From contig JAJTFN010000044.1 of the NCBI GenBank assembly GCA_021298285.1, positions 1 to 46,992 on the forward strand: DNA of 46,992 nucleotides. The letters run 5' to 3'. Source of the DNA: Verrucomicrobium sp. Its GTDB lineage: Bacteria; Verrucomicrobiota; Verrucomicrobiia; Limisphaerales; UBA9464. The position numbers and the translations under genes are program-made. Below are positions 7,758-15,975 of this stretch, piece by piece; positions within the stretch are counted from its first letter, which is position 1; the number at the start of each line of letters is the position of its first letter. Under the pieces are notes generated by a model. The model was not told the origin of the DNA. It saw only the letters and a program-made list of their open reading frames with translations, and did not search any database.

Positions 7758-8777
7758 ATGCGACGGTTCTTCCACCCGACAACGATGCGTGGCCGGCGGG
7801 CTCTCGGCCTGCGGATCCGGGACCTGTTCCGGGACCTGTTCCGGGACCGGTCAACCGCCCCGGTTCGGGTGGCGGCTGCCGGGATTCTTCTGGCTTGGTG
7901 CTTCGTTGCCGCGGCCCCGGCGGCCCGTGCCTCCGATGTGGCCCCGATCTCCGTCTGTGCCACCGTGGGCATGGTGGCCGACATGGCCCGGGAGGTCGGC
8001 GGCGGTTCGGTGGCGGTGCACGCGTTGATGGGCCCGGGGGTGGACCCCCACCTCTACAAGGCCACCTCGTCCGACCTCGTGCGCCTGCAGCGGGCCGACC
8101 TGATCCTCTACAGCGGGCTGCACCTCGAGGGGCGCATGCAGGAGACCTTCGAGCGCCTCCGCCGATCCGGTCGCCAGGTCCGGGCGGTGACCGACGGGTT
8201 GCCCCGGAGCCGCCTGATCGGTGCCGGCGGGGAAGGGCAGCACGACCCGCACGTCTGGTTCGACGTCCGCCTCTGGGCCGACTGTGCCGACACGGTCGCG
8301 GAGGCGTTGGCCGGGGCGCGTCCGGCCTCTGCCGCGGACTTCCGCCGGAGCGCCGCGGCCCTGAAGGAGCGCCTCGGCGGCTTGGACCGATGGGTGCGCG
8401 GGAGGGTCGCGGAAGTGCCGGCCTCCCGGCGGATCCTGGTCACCAGCCACGACGCGTTCGGCTACTTCGGCCGGGCCTACGGGTTCCAGGTGGTCGCCCT
8501 CCAGGGGATCTCGACCGTGACCGAGGCGGGCCTCGCGGACATGGCCCAGTTGACGGACTTCATCCGCGCGAAGGGGGTGCCGGCGGTGTTCATCGAGAGC
8601 AGCGTCTCCCCGGCGGGCGTTCAGAGGATCTCCAAGGACGCCGGGGTGCGCTTGGGCGGGGAACTGTTCTCCGACGCGCTCGGCAGCCCCGGCCAGAAGC
8701 ACGACGGATTCGACCTCGGCACCTACGAGGGCATGATCCGGCGCAACGTGGACCGCATCGTGGAGGGCCTGAAGTGA
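7758..8777 (+). CDS. Metal ABC transporter substrate-binding protein (TroA/MntA/ZnuA family)
   Basis: Periplasmic binding protein that captures Mn(II), Zn(II) or Fe(II). The 339 residues carry a long basic N-region, a hydrophobic signal core ending AAAPAARA (cleavage near residue 58), and the cluster A-I fold. The ligands line up with TroA as H98 (GPGVDPHLYKAT), H165 (HDPHVWFD), H231 (SHDAFGYF) and D306 (SDALG). No His-rich loop typical of ZnuA is present, so Mn/Fe is at least as likely as Zn. Near residues 22-30 a 12-base unit repeats (7817-7848), giving DLFRDLFRD. The AGGAG abuts the ATG, so the start is not certain. Its stop overlaps the next gene's GTG. Confidence 0.92.
   Translation: MRRFFHPTTMRGRRALGLRIRDLFRDLFRDRSTAPVRVAAAGILLAWCFVAAAPAARASDVAPISVCATVGMVADMAREVGGGSVAVHALMGPGVDPHLYKATSSDLVRLQRADLILYSGLHLEGRMQETFERLRRSGRQVRAVTDGLPRSRLIGAGGEGQHDPHVWFDVRLWADCADTVAEALAGARPASAADFRRSAAALKERLGGLDRWVRGRVAEVPASRRILVTSHDAFGYFGRAYGFQVVALQGISTVTEAGLADMAQLTDFIRAKGVPAVFIESSVSPAGVQRISKDAGVRLGGELFSDALGSPGQKHDGFDLGTYEGMIRRNVDRIVEGLK
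7817..7848 (+). repeat. Short tandem repeat inside signal-peptide region
   Basis: A 12-base unit CCGGGACCTGTT occurs twice in tandem, followed by a partial third copy (CCGGGACC). It encodes the repeated DLFR of the pre-signal N-region of the binding protein. Being a multiple of three, copy-number change would keep the frame. Confidence 0.7.
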
Positions 8778-9568
8778 CCCAGGCCGGTGCAGGGTCCGAT
8801 CCGGCCGGGTCCGCCCCGCCGCTGGAGATCCATGACCTCACGGTCGCCTACCGGAACAAGCCGGTGCTGTGGGGCGTCGACCTGGCCGCCCCGGCGGGGA
8901 GGCTCATCGGGATCGTCGGGCCCAACGGCGCCGGCAAGTCCACGCTCATCAAGGCCTGCATGGGCCTGCTGCCGTGCGCCTCGGGCTGGGTCAAGGCCTT
9001 CGGGCGTCCCGTGCCCGAGTCCCTCGGGCGCATCGGGTATGTGCCGCAGCGCGAGTCGGTGGACTGGGACTTCCCGGTGAGCGTCATGGATGTGGTCCTG
9101 ATGGGCCGGTATGGGCGCATCGGGCTGTTCCGGAGGCCATCGGCCGAGGATCGTCGGATCGCGCGCGACTGCCTCGACCAGGTGCAGATGCTGCCCTTCG
9201 CCGACCGGCAGATCTCCAACCTCTCGGGCGGGCAACAGCAACGGGTCTTCCTCGCGCGGGCCCTGGCCCAGGAGAGCGACCTCTACTTCATGGACGAGCC
9301 GTTCGCCGGGGTGGACGCGGCCACCGAGGCCTCGATCATCGCCATCCTCCAGGGGCTTCGTGACCGGGGCAAGACCCTCCTGGTGGTGCACCATGACCTG
9401 CCCACCGCCCGCGACTACTTCGACTGGCTGCTGCTGCTGAACCTCCGGGTGGTGGCCTTCGGTCCCACCGCCGAGGTGTTCACCCCCGAACTGCTCCAGA
9501 AGACCTACGGCGGGCGGCTCACCCTGCTCAGCGAGGTGGCCGAGGCGGTGCAGGCCAAGGCCCGCTGA
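8774..9568 (+). CDS. Metal ABC transporter ATP-binding protein (TroB/MntB/ZnuC type)
   Basis: ATPase subunit powering uptake by the two permeases that follow. The 264 residues show Walker A GPNGAGKST, Q-loop GYVPQRESVDWDFPVSV (the WDFP string is typical of Mn/Zn ATPases), signature LSGGQQQRV, Walker B LYFMDEPFAGVDAAT and the H-loop VVHHDLP. The start is taken as GTG at 8774, overlapping the stop of the binding-protein gene by four bases (GTGA). The open frame extends far upstream but without family similarity. The next gene begins 9 bases after its stop. Confidence 0.94.
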   Translation: MTQAGAGSDPAGSAPPLEIHDLTVAYRNKPVLWGVDLAAPAGRLIGIVGPNGAGKSTLIKACMGLLPCASGWVKAFGRPVPESLGRIGYVPQRESVDWDFPVSVMDVVLMGRYGRIGLFRRPSAEDRRIARDCLDQVQMLPFADRQISNLSGGQQQRVFLARALAQESDLYFMDEPFAGVDAATEASIIAILQGLRDRGKTLLVVHHDLPTARDYFDWLLLLNLRVVAFGPTAEVFTPELLQKTYGGRLTLLSEVAEAVQAKAR

Positions 9569-9577
9569 GCCGATGCC

Positions 9578-11110
9578 ATGACCGGACCCGCGACTCCACA
9601 GGCTCGGTGCCGTCCGCACGACCGGCGGCTCCCCCGCGTCCGCCGATCGGCGTCCGGGTGGCTGGTCGCTGCGCTCTGGCTCGCCTCGGCCGGCGTGCTC
9701 CATGCCGCCAAGATCGGGGACCTGACGGAGGTGCGCTGGACCGAGCAGGCGGCCCGGTTCCTGTCGATGGCCGACCCCGCCGTCCGCCACGCCTGCCTTG
9801 GCACGGTGCTGCTGGGGGTGTCCTGTGGCCTTCTTGGGGGCTTCCTCGTCGTCCGGCGGATGGCATTGCTCGGGGACGCCCTGTCGCATGCGGTGTTGCC
9901 CGGGGTGGCCCTGGGGTTCCTGTGGAACCTGGAGAAGGACCCGCTGGCCATCTTCGTCGGGGCACTCGTCGCCGGCCTGGCCGGCTCGGCCGTGGTGTCC
10001 TGGATCACCCGGACCACACGCCTCAAGGAGGACACGGCGCTCGGCATGGTCCTGGCCACCTTCTTCGGCGCGGGTTTGTGCCTGTTGTCGATGTTCCAAC
10101 GCCTGCCAACCGGAAACAAAAGCGGCATCGAGAGCTTCCTCTTCGGGCAGGCCGCGGCGCTGGGTCCCGGCGACCTCCAGCTCATGGGTGCCGTGACCGC
10201 GCTGGTCGTCGGCATGCTGGCCCTGGGCTACAAGGAATTCCTCCTGGTGAGCTTCGACCCGGGTTTCGCCCGCGTCCTGGCCCTGCCGACCCGCCGGCTC
10301 GAGCGGGTGCTCCTGCTCCTGCTCGCCTTCGCGGTCGTGGCGGCCCTGCAGGCGGTCGGGGTGGTGCTGGTGTCGGCCATGCTCATCATCCCGGCGGCGA
10401 CGGCGTCCCTGCTGACCGACCGCTTCCACCGGATGCTCCTGTGGAGCGCGGCCATCGGGGCCGTCTCCGGCCTGAGCGGGGCCTTCCTCTCGTTCCTGGG
10501 CACGCGCCTGCCGACCGGACCGTTCATGGTGCTCTCGGCGGGCGTGCTCTTCGGGTTGGCGCTGCTGTTCTCGCCGAGGCATGGCATCGGGCCGCGCTGG
10601 ATCCGCCAGCGTTCCCAGCGCCATCGCGTGGCCCGTGAGAACACCCTGAAGGCCATCTACCAGGTGCTCGAGTCCGGCGGGTTCTCGTCGGAGGTCGTCC
10701 CGGTCGAGGCCCTGGCCTCCCGGCGGCGCGTCGATCGGCAGGCCGCCCTCCGGGAGGTTGGATCGCTCGTCCGTGCCCAGCTCGCCACCCTGTCGGACGA
10801 TGCCGTGGCCCTGACGCCGTCCGGATGGCAGGGGGCCTGCGCGATCGTGCGCAACCACCGGCTCTGGGAGCTCTACCTCACCCACGCCGCGCAGATTGCG
10901 CCGGACCACGTGCATGACGACGCCGAGAAGATCGAGCACGTGCTGGGCGAGGCGACCGTGCGCGAACTGGAACGGCGGCTGCCGAGGGCGGACGTCGACC
11001 CGCATGGCCGGCCGATCCCCTCGGTCCCGGCGGCCGACCCGGCGATGGGCCGGCGCGGGGCGTCCGCCACGGCGGGAGATCGGCCGGTGGGATACGGGGG
11101 GCGGTCGTGA
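9578..11110 (+). CDS. Metal ABC permease fused to DtxR/MntR-type C-terminal domain
   Basis: 510 residues in two parts. Residues about 70-335 are an ABC-3 type permease (VVRRMALLGDALSHAVLPG, the EAA-like KEFLLVSFDPGFARVLALP, VGVVLVSAMLIIPAATA). Residues about 350-475 resemble MntR/DtxR regulators: a degenerate winged-helix part (RENTLKAIYQVLE ... ALTPSGW) and the dimerisation/metal part. H427, E450, E453 and H454 align with MntR metal ligands H77, E99, E102 and H103. The positions of MntR D8 and E11 appear to be N and K, so a complete MntR site is not kept. Permeases with such a tail have, to my knowledge, been annotated in some bacteria; the role (gating sensor or tethered regulator) is unknown. 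It overlaps the next gene by four bases. Confidence 0.9.
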   Translation: MTGPATPQARCRPHDRRLPRVRRSASGWLVAALWLASAGVLHAAKIGDLTEVRWTEQAARFLSMADPAVRHACLGTVLLGVSCGLLGGFLVVRRMALLGDALSHAVLPGVALGFLWNLEKDPLAIFVGALVAGLAGSAVVSWITRTTRLKEDTALGMVLATFFGAGLCLLSMFQRLPTGNKSGIESFLFGQAAALGPGDLQLMGAVTALVVGMLALGYKEFLLVSFDPGFARVLALPTRRLERVLLLLLAFAVVAALQAVGVVLVSAMLIIPAATASLLTDRFHRMLLWSAAIGAVSGLSGAFLSFLGTRLPTGPFMVLSAGVLFGLALLFSPRHGIGPRWIRQRSQRHRVARENTLKAIYQVLESGGFSSEVVPVEALASRRRVDRQAALREVGSLVRAQLATLSDDAVALTPSGWQGACAIVRNHRLWELYLTHAAQIAPDHVHDDAEKIEHVLGEATVRELERRLPRADVDPHGRPIPSVPAADPAMGRRGASATAGDRPVGYGGRS

Positions 11111-12045
11111 CGCTGGTGCCCGACTTCAGCGTCCAGCGTGTCTTCGTGGAGCCCTGGACCACCGAGATCGGCACGCACGGGATGATGGCGCTGGTGACCT
11201 TCCTGGTCGGGGCGACCTGTGGGCTGGTGGGCAACTTCCTCATCCTCCGGCGGATGGCCCTGATGGGGGATGCCGTCAGCCACAGCGTCCTGCCGGGGAT
11301 CGCCGTGGCCTTCCTGTGGACCGGTTCGCGGGGCATCGGGGCGATGGTCCTGGGCGCCTTCGTCGCCGCCTTCGCCACGCACCTGTTGATCGAGGCCATC
11401 ACCCGCCATTCGCGGGTCCGGCCGGATGCGGCCATCGGCATCGCCTTCTCGACGCTCTTCGCCCTCGGCGTGGTGCTGGTGGCGGTGTTCGCCGACCGGG
11501 TCGACCTCGACCAGGACTGTGTGCTCAACGGCGACTTGCCGATGATCCCCCTCGAGCCCCCGGTCCGCCTCGGCTCCCTGTCGCTGGGGCCGCCGCCCTT
11601 GGTCCGGTTGGCGGGCCTGATGGCCGCCTCCGTGCTGTTGCTGGTCCTCTTCTACAAGGAACTCATGCTCACCTCGTTCGATCCGGGCCTGGCCGCCGGA
11701 TTGGGGCTTCCGGTGCGCGCGGTGCACCATGGCCTGATGCTGTGGCTGGCCTTGTCGGTGGTGGCATCGTTCGAGGCGGTCGGGGCGATCCTGGTCATCG
11801 CGCTGTTGATCCTGCCCGGCGCCACGGCGGCCCTCCTGACCGAGCGGATGGTTCCGCGCCTGGTCCTGGGCACGGTCCATGCCGCGCTGAGCGCGGTCGG
11901 GGGCATGCACCTGTCCGTGGCCCTGGACTGCTCCCCGGCCGGGGCCGCGGTGGTCGCGGGAGCCGTCTGGTTCACCGCGGCCTGGCTCTTCAGCCCGACG
12001 GCGGGGCTGGTCCCACGGTGGTGGCGGGCGTGGCGGGCGACCTGA
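11107..12045 (+). CDS. Metal ABC transporter permease (TroD/MntD type)
   Basis: Second membrane subunit of the transporter, 312 residues with about eight hydrophobic segments. It shares the ABC-3 landmarks with the first permease: LRRMALMGDAVSHSVLPG, YKELMLTSFDPGLAAGLGLP (contact with the ATPase) and VGAILVIALLILPGATAALL. It lacks the DtxR-like tail of its partner, so the pair is asymmetric as in TroC/TroD. The start is GTG at 11107, overlapping the upstream stop (GTGA). It is the last gene of the operon; a TTGACA at 12078-12083 may belong to the promoter of the next gene. Confidence 0.93.
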   Translation: MTLVPDFSVQRVFVEPWTTEIGTHGMMALVTFLVGATCGLVGNFLILRRMALMGDAVSHSVLPGIAVAFLWTGSRGIGAMVLGAFVAAFATHLLIEAITRHSRVRPDAAIGIAFSTLFALGVVLVAVFADRVDLDQDCVLNGDLPMIPLEPPVRLGSLSLGPPPLVRLAGLMAASVLLLVLFYKELMLTSFDPGLAAGLGLPVRAVHHGLMLWLALSVVASFEAVGAILVIALLILPGATAALLTERMVPRLVLGTVHAALSAVGGMHLSVALDCSPAGAAVVAGAVWFTAAWLFSPTAGLVPRWWRAWRAT

Positions 12046-12138
12046 CCGGGCCGGGGGCGCCCCTGTCCCGGAGGGCGTTGACAATCCGGCGTCGGCCTCC
12101 GAGGTTGACCCGACATCCAACACGAATCATCGCATCCC

Positions 12139-12618
12139 ATGAGATCCCGCAGCCTCTCCCCCAGCGTCCCTCCGCTTCGCGCCTTGTGCCTGGCCCTGAT
12201 CGCGGGCGCCCTGCCGGTGCTGGCCGGTTCCGATTGGCAGACCGATTTCGCCGCGGCCAAGACCGCCGCCAAGAAGGACAACAAGGCCATCCTCCTGGAT
12301 TTCACCGGTTCCGACTGGTGTGGGTGGTGCATCAAGATGAAGAAGGATTCCCTCGACCAGAAGGCCTTCCTCGAGTTCGCCGACAAGAAGCTCGTGCTCG
12401 TCGAGGTGGACTTCCCGAACAAGAAGAAGCAGTCCGACGCCGTGAAGCAGCAGAACGAAGACCTCCAGAAGCGCTACAACGTCGAGGGCTATCCGACGTT
12501 CGTGCTGGTGGATGGCGACGGCAAGGAACTCGGACGCCACGTGGGCTACCTCAAGGGCGGGCCATCGGCCTTCGTCCAGAAGATCGAGGGTTGGACCAAG
12601 GCCGGCTCGGCGAAGTGA
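12139..12618 (+). CDS. Secreted thioredoxin-like protein (WCGWC motif)
   Basis: A 159-residue protein with a signal peptide (MRSRSLS..., hydrophobic core ALCLALIAGALPVLAG, cleavage near residue 30) and one thioredoxin fold. The redox site reads DWCGWCIKM, preceded by ILLDFTGS, and the cis-proline is in YPTFVLVD. It belongs to the thioredoxin_7/DsbD-gamma-like group common in Verrucomicrobiota and is expected in the periplasm as a thiol reductase or disulfide carrier. It is monocistronic and convergent with trmL after 39 bases. The partner electron donor cannot be told from here. Confidence 0.88.
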   Translation: MRSRSLSPSVPPLRALCLALIAGALPVLAGSDWQTDFAAAKTAAKKDNKAILLDFTGSDWCGWCIKMKKDSLDQKAFLEFADKKLVLVEVDFPNKKKQSDAVKQQNEDLQKRYNVEGYPTFVLVDGDGKELGRHVGYLKGGPSAFVQKIEGWTKAGSAK

Positions 12619-12657
12619 GCCGGCGCCGGTCCGGTCCACGGTCGGCCAGGTTCTCGT

Positions 12658-13149
12658 TCAGCTCGGGCCGATCTGCCTCAAGGCCTCGAACAACACGATG
12701 GCGACGCAGTTCGAAAGGTTCAGCGAGCGCGCCTCGGGCCTGGCCATGGGGATGTCCAGCCAGCCCTCACGGTGGCGTTCCAGCAAGGCCCTCGGCAGTC
12801 CGGCCGTCTCCCGCCCGAAAACCAGGTGATCCCCGGGTCGGAACCGGGCCTCGGTGTACCGCCGCGGCGCTCCCTGCTCGATGAACCACAGCCTCCCGGC
12901 CGTCACCCCGCCGGAATCCGGGAGCACCTCGGGTGGGGACGTGAGGTGCGCCTCATAGGTGGACCAGTCCGGCCAGCGCCGCCACTGCACCAGCCTCCAG
13001 TAGTCCATGCCCGCGCGGGCCAATCGGCGGTCGTCGATCTCGAAACCGAGCGGCTCGATGAGGTGCAGGGTGGCCCCGGTCGCGGCGCACAATCGGGCGA
13101 TGTTGCCGGTGTTCGGCGGGATCTCGGGCTCGACCAGGACGATGTTCAC
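12658..13149 (-). CDS. trmL: tRNA (cytidine/uridine-34-2'-O)-methyltransferase TrmL
   Basis: SPOUT-class methyltransferase for the wobble ribose of tRNA-Leu. The 163 residues fit the small TrmL/YibK form (about 155-160) and show VLVEPEIPPNTGNIARLC, LIEPLGF, GMDYW, LVFGRETAGLP and the knot helix LNLSNCVAIVLFEALRQ. The start is taken as GTG at 13149, giving MNIVLVEPE, where the family begins. The frame is open to 13497 but the extra residues have no family similarity. It is divergent from the CPBP protease gene. Confidence 0.92.
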   Translation of the reverse strand: MNIVLVEPEIPPNTGNIARLCAATGATLHLIEPLGFEIDDRRLARAGMDYWRLVQWRRWPDWSTYEAHLTSPPEVLPDSGGVTAGRLWFIEQGAPRRYTEARFRPGDHLVFGRETAGLPRALLERHREGWLDIPMARPEARSLNLSNCVAIVLFEALRQIGPS

Positions 13150-13378
13150 GGGGCGGAATCGGTGACGATCCTGCCGGGACGGTGATCGATCCGGCCCCGG
13201 CGCGGCAATCGGGAACCCTGGACATTCGCCCGGGTCGGCGTGCGGCACGGCGCCCCGGGCCGGGAGCCAGCGGGCAAGGTGAGCAATCATCTGGAAGCCC
13301 GGCCTTGCCGGTGGGCCGGCGCTGCCGCAGATGCCTTGGCGCTTGCCCGGTTTCCGGCACCGGGGATCATCGGACCCG

Positions 13379-14128
13379 ATGTCCGCCCCGCAGCCTTCCG
13401 GATCGCCGTCCGGTTCCCAGCCCTTCTGGAACACCCCGGAATTCCCGCGGGTGGTTCCCTTCGTGGTGTTCCTGCTCATCGGCAGCCTCTCGGGCAAGTT
13501 CTTCGCCGGGTCCGAGTATTGGGTCTACGCGCTGAAGACCCTCGTCGTCGCCGGCCTGGTGTGGGCCCTGCGCGGGCGCCTGCCCGAAATGCGGTGGACC
13601 GTCAGCCTTCCTGCCATAGGCGTCGGCATCGCCGTGGCGGTCCTCTGGATCGGTCTGGACGGACGGATTCCCTCCCTGTCGGCCCTGTACGACCGCTTCT
13701 CCACCCTCTGGACGGGCAAGGCGCCCGCCCCCGAGACGATGGAACCGCCCTGGAACCCGCTGGCATTCTTCCGGGATGCCCCGGCCCTCGGTGGGGCCTT
13801 CCTCGTCGTGCGGGTGGTCGGCCGGTCGGTCCTCGTCCCGATGATCGAGGAGGTCTTCTACCGTTCGTTCCTGTACCGGATGGTCGTGCGGCCCGATTTC
13901 GAATCGGTGTCGATGGGTCACTGGCACCCCAAGGCCTTCGCCGCGACCTGCCTGCTGTTCGGCCTCAGCCACCCGGGGCAGTGGCTGCCCGCCATCCTCT
14001 GCGCGGCCCTCTATCAGGGCCTGGTGCTGAGGCACCGCAGGCTGGGGGATGCCATGCTGGCCCATGGCGTGACCAACGCGATCATCAGCGGCTACGCGAT
14101 CGCCACGGGGAACTGGCAGTTCACCTGA
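13379..14128 (+). CDS. CPBP-family intramembrane protease (CAAX-related)
   Basis: A membrane protein of 249 residues from the ATG at 13379; an ATG at 13331 would add 16 residues. It has about six to seven hydrophobic segments and the CPBP/Abi motifs in order: EEVFYRSFLYR (glutamates about 157-158), FGLSHPGQW (His about 198) and HGVTNAI (His about 229). These residues form the glutamate/histidine site of intramembrane metal-free or metalloproteases. The sequence resembles the 'CAAX prenyl protease-related' group linked with exosortase/PEP-CTERM systems, but no exosortase lies in this window. Its substrate is unknown. It is followed after 23 bases by the RluA-methyltransferase fusion. Confidence 0.85.
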   Translation: MSAPQPSGSPSGSQPFWNTPEFPRVVPFVVFLLIGSLSGKFFAGSEYWVYALKTLVVAGLVWALRGRLPEMRWTVSLPAIGVGIAVAVLWIGLDGRIPSLSALYDRFSTLWTGKAPAPETMEPPWNPLAFFRDAPALGGAFLVVRVVGRSVLVPMIEEVFYRSFLYRMVVRPDFESVSMGHWHPKAFAATCLLFGLSHPGQWLPAILCAALYQGLVLRHRRLGDAMLAHGVTNAIISGYAIATGNWQFT

Positions 14129-14151
14129 GGCCGCCCGAGGCCTGCCGCCGC

Positions 14152-15813
14152 ATGGATCGAGGTTCAGAAACCGACGGGGGGCGTCCGACGGACGATTCCA
14201 TCCCACCGCATCGCACAACCGCGGTCCCGCCATGCGTGGTCTTCGAGGATGATGAACTCCTGGTGGTCGACAAACCTCCCGGCTGGAATACCCACGCGCC
14301 GGATCCGTACGCGGGGGAGGGGATCCACGAGTGGTTGCGCCACCGGGAGCCTCGATGGGCCGACCTCTCCATCCTCCATCGCCTCGACAAGGAGACCTCC
14401 GGCCTGATCGTTTTCGGCAAGACGCCCCTGGCCAACCGATCGCTGACCCGGCAGTTCGAGGAGCGCCGCGTCGAGAAGGTCTATCGCCTGCGGACCGATC
14501 GTCCGATCCGGGCCTCGGAATGGACCGCCGACTGGTCCCTCGTCCGGGCCGGGGAGCGGCAGGTGGCCAGGCCGCGGGCCGCCGGCATGGAGCCCGCCGA
14601 GACGGTGTTCCGGCACCTGTCCGAGTCGGCCGGGGGCATCGACTGGGAGGCCATTCCCAAGACCGGGCGCACCCACCAGATCCGTGCCCATGCGGCCGAG
14701 GGCGGCATGCCCATCCTGGGCGACCGGCTCTACGGCGGCGGCGAGGCCCGACGGTTGCACCTCGTCTCGCACCGGTTGGCCTTCGAGCATCCCCGGACCG
14801 GGCGCCCCGTGGCCTGGACGGTCGAGCCCGACTGGTCCGCCGACCCCCGGGTGCTGCTGCGCGGCGCCGTGATCGCCCCGGGGGAGACCGATGCGTTCCG
14901 ACGCCTGCACGGGTCCGCCGACCGGGGGGCCGAGGGGTTGCACCTCGATGCCTGGGGCCCGTTCCACCTGCTGTACAGCGACCCCGACGCGGGGCGGGGC
15001 GGCCCCGAGGAACCGGGCCGGGTCGCGGGCCTTGCGGTGCCCGACCTGTACCACCGACCGCTCAATCGGAGGGTGGGGTGCGCCGGCACCGACGAGAGCG
15101 GCCCCCGCCGGGTCTGGGGCCGCGAAGCCCCGCCCGCCTTCACCGTCCGCGAGAATGGGGTGGTGTACGAGATCCGCTTCGACCAGGGCTACAGTGTCGG
15201 ATTGTTCCTCGACCAGCGGGACAACCGCCGCCGACTGCTCACCGGGCATGTCGGCGCCGGATTCCCGCCGCTGTCGCTGGGCATTTCCGCCCCGGAGGTG
15301 CTCAACTGCTTTGCCTACACCTGTGCCTTCAGTGTCTGTGCGGCCCTCGGCGGGGCGCGGGTGACCAGCCTGGACCTTTCCCGCAAGTACCTCGACTGGG
15401 GCCGGCGCAACTTCGCCCTGAACGCCCTCGACCCTGCCGCCCACGACTTCGTCTTCGGTGACACCTTCGACTGGCTGAGGCGCTGGGCCCGGCGTGGGCG
15501 CCGCTTCGACGCGGTGCTCCTCGACCCGCCGACCTTCTCCAGGTCGAAGGAACGCGGCGACTTCCGGGCGGAGCGCGACTACGGGTCCCTCGCCGGATTG
15601 GCCGCCGGGGTGCTCAGGCCCGGGGGTGTCCTGTTCGCCTCGACCAATGCCGCACGGCTTGAGCCAGGCGCCTTCCTCGCCCAGGTCCGCTCGGGTTTGG
15701 CGGCGGCCGGGCGTCGCATCGTGTCGGAGCGCTACATCCCCCAACCGCCCGACTTCCCGGTGTCCCGCGACGAGCCGGCCTACCTGAAGACCGTCTGGCT
15801 TCGATTGGACTGA
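14152..15813 (+). CDS. Fusion: RluA-family pseudouridine synthase + class I rRNA methyltransferase
   Basis: One 553-residue frame with two RNA-modifying domains. Residues about 25-230 form an RluA-type pseudouridine synthase without S4 domain: VVDKPPGWNTH, ILHRLDKETSGL with catalytic D79, and KTGRTHQIRAH. Residues about 262-553 form an RlmI-like methyltransferase: GLFLDQRDNR, SAM motif LNCFAYTCAFSVCAALGG, motif IV LLDPPTFSRSK. The motif VI area reads LFASTNAA, without the cysteine expected for m5C enzymes, so another methyl product is likely. The start is the ATG at 14152; the upstream open frame overlaps the protease gene. No stop or shift interrupts the junction, so the fusion is real in this sequence. 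The RNA target is unknown. Confidence 0.9.
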   Translation: MDRGSETDGGRPTDDSIPPHRTTAVPPCVVFEDDELLVVDKPPGWNTHAPDPYAGEGIHEWLRHREPRWADLSILHRLDKETSGLIVFGKTPLANRSLTRQFEERRVEKVYRLRTDRPIRASEWTADWSLVRAGERQVARPRAAGMEPAETVFRHLSESAGGIDWEAIPKTGRTHQIRAHAAEGGMPILGDRLYGGGEARRLHLVSHRLAFEHPRTGRPVAWTVEPDWSADPRVLLRGAVIAPGETDAFRRLHGSADRGAEGLHLDAWGPFHLLYSDPDAGRGGPEEPGRVAGLAVPDLYHRPLNRRVGCAGTDESGPRRVWGREAPPAFTVRENGVVYEIRFDQGYSVGLFLDQRDNRRRLLTGHVGAGFPPLSLGISAPEVLNCFAYTCAFSVCAALGGARVTSLDLSRKYLDWGRRNFALNALDPAAHDFVFGDTFDWLRRWARRGRRFDAVLLDPPTFSRSKERGDFRAERDYGSLAGLAAGVLRPGGVLFASTNAARLEPGAFLAQVRSGLAAAGRRIVSERYIPQPPDFPVSRDEPAYLKTVWLRLD

Positions 15814-15975
15814 GGCGCCTTCCGACGGTGGCCTTGGCGGTCGAAGGGGGGGCGGACGGCGCGACGGCCGCGGAGGTCGGTCCGTTCCGGCAAGCTCAAT
15901 CCGTGAACGCCGCGCCCGTCTCGAACGATCTCGAACGTGTTGCCTCGACCTGCGGATCCGCCATAGTGCCCGCCG

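Noticed and set aside
12078-12083. TTGACA as a -35 box for the thioredoxin-like gene
   Set aside because: No -10 box at suitable distance was found, so it was not listed as a promoter.
13240-14151. Upstream extension of the synthase-methyltransferase frame
   Set aside because: It is Arg/Pro/Gly-rich, has no family similarity and lies over the CPBP protease gene; the frame is open only because of GC-rich codon use.
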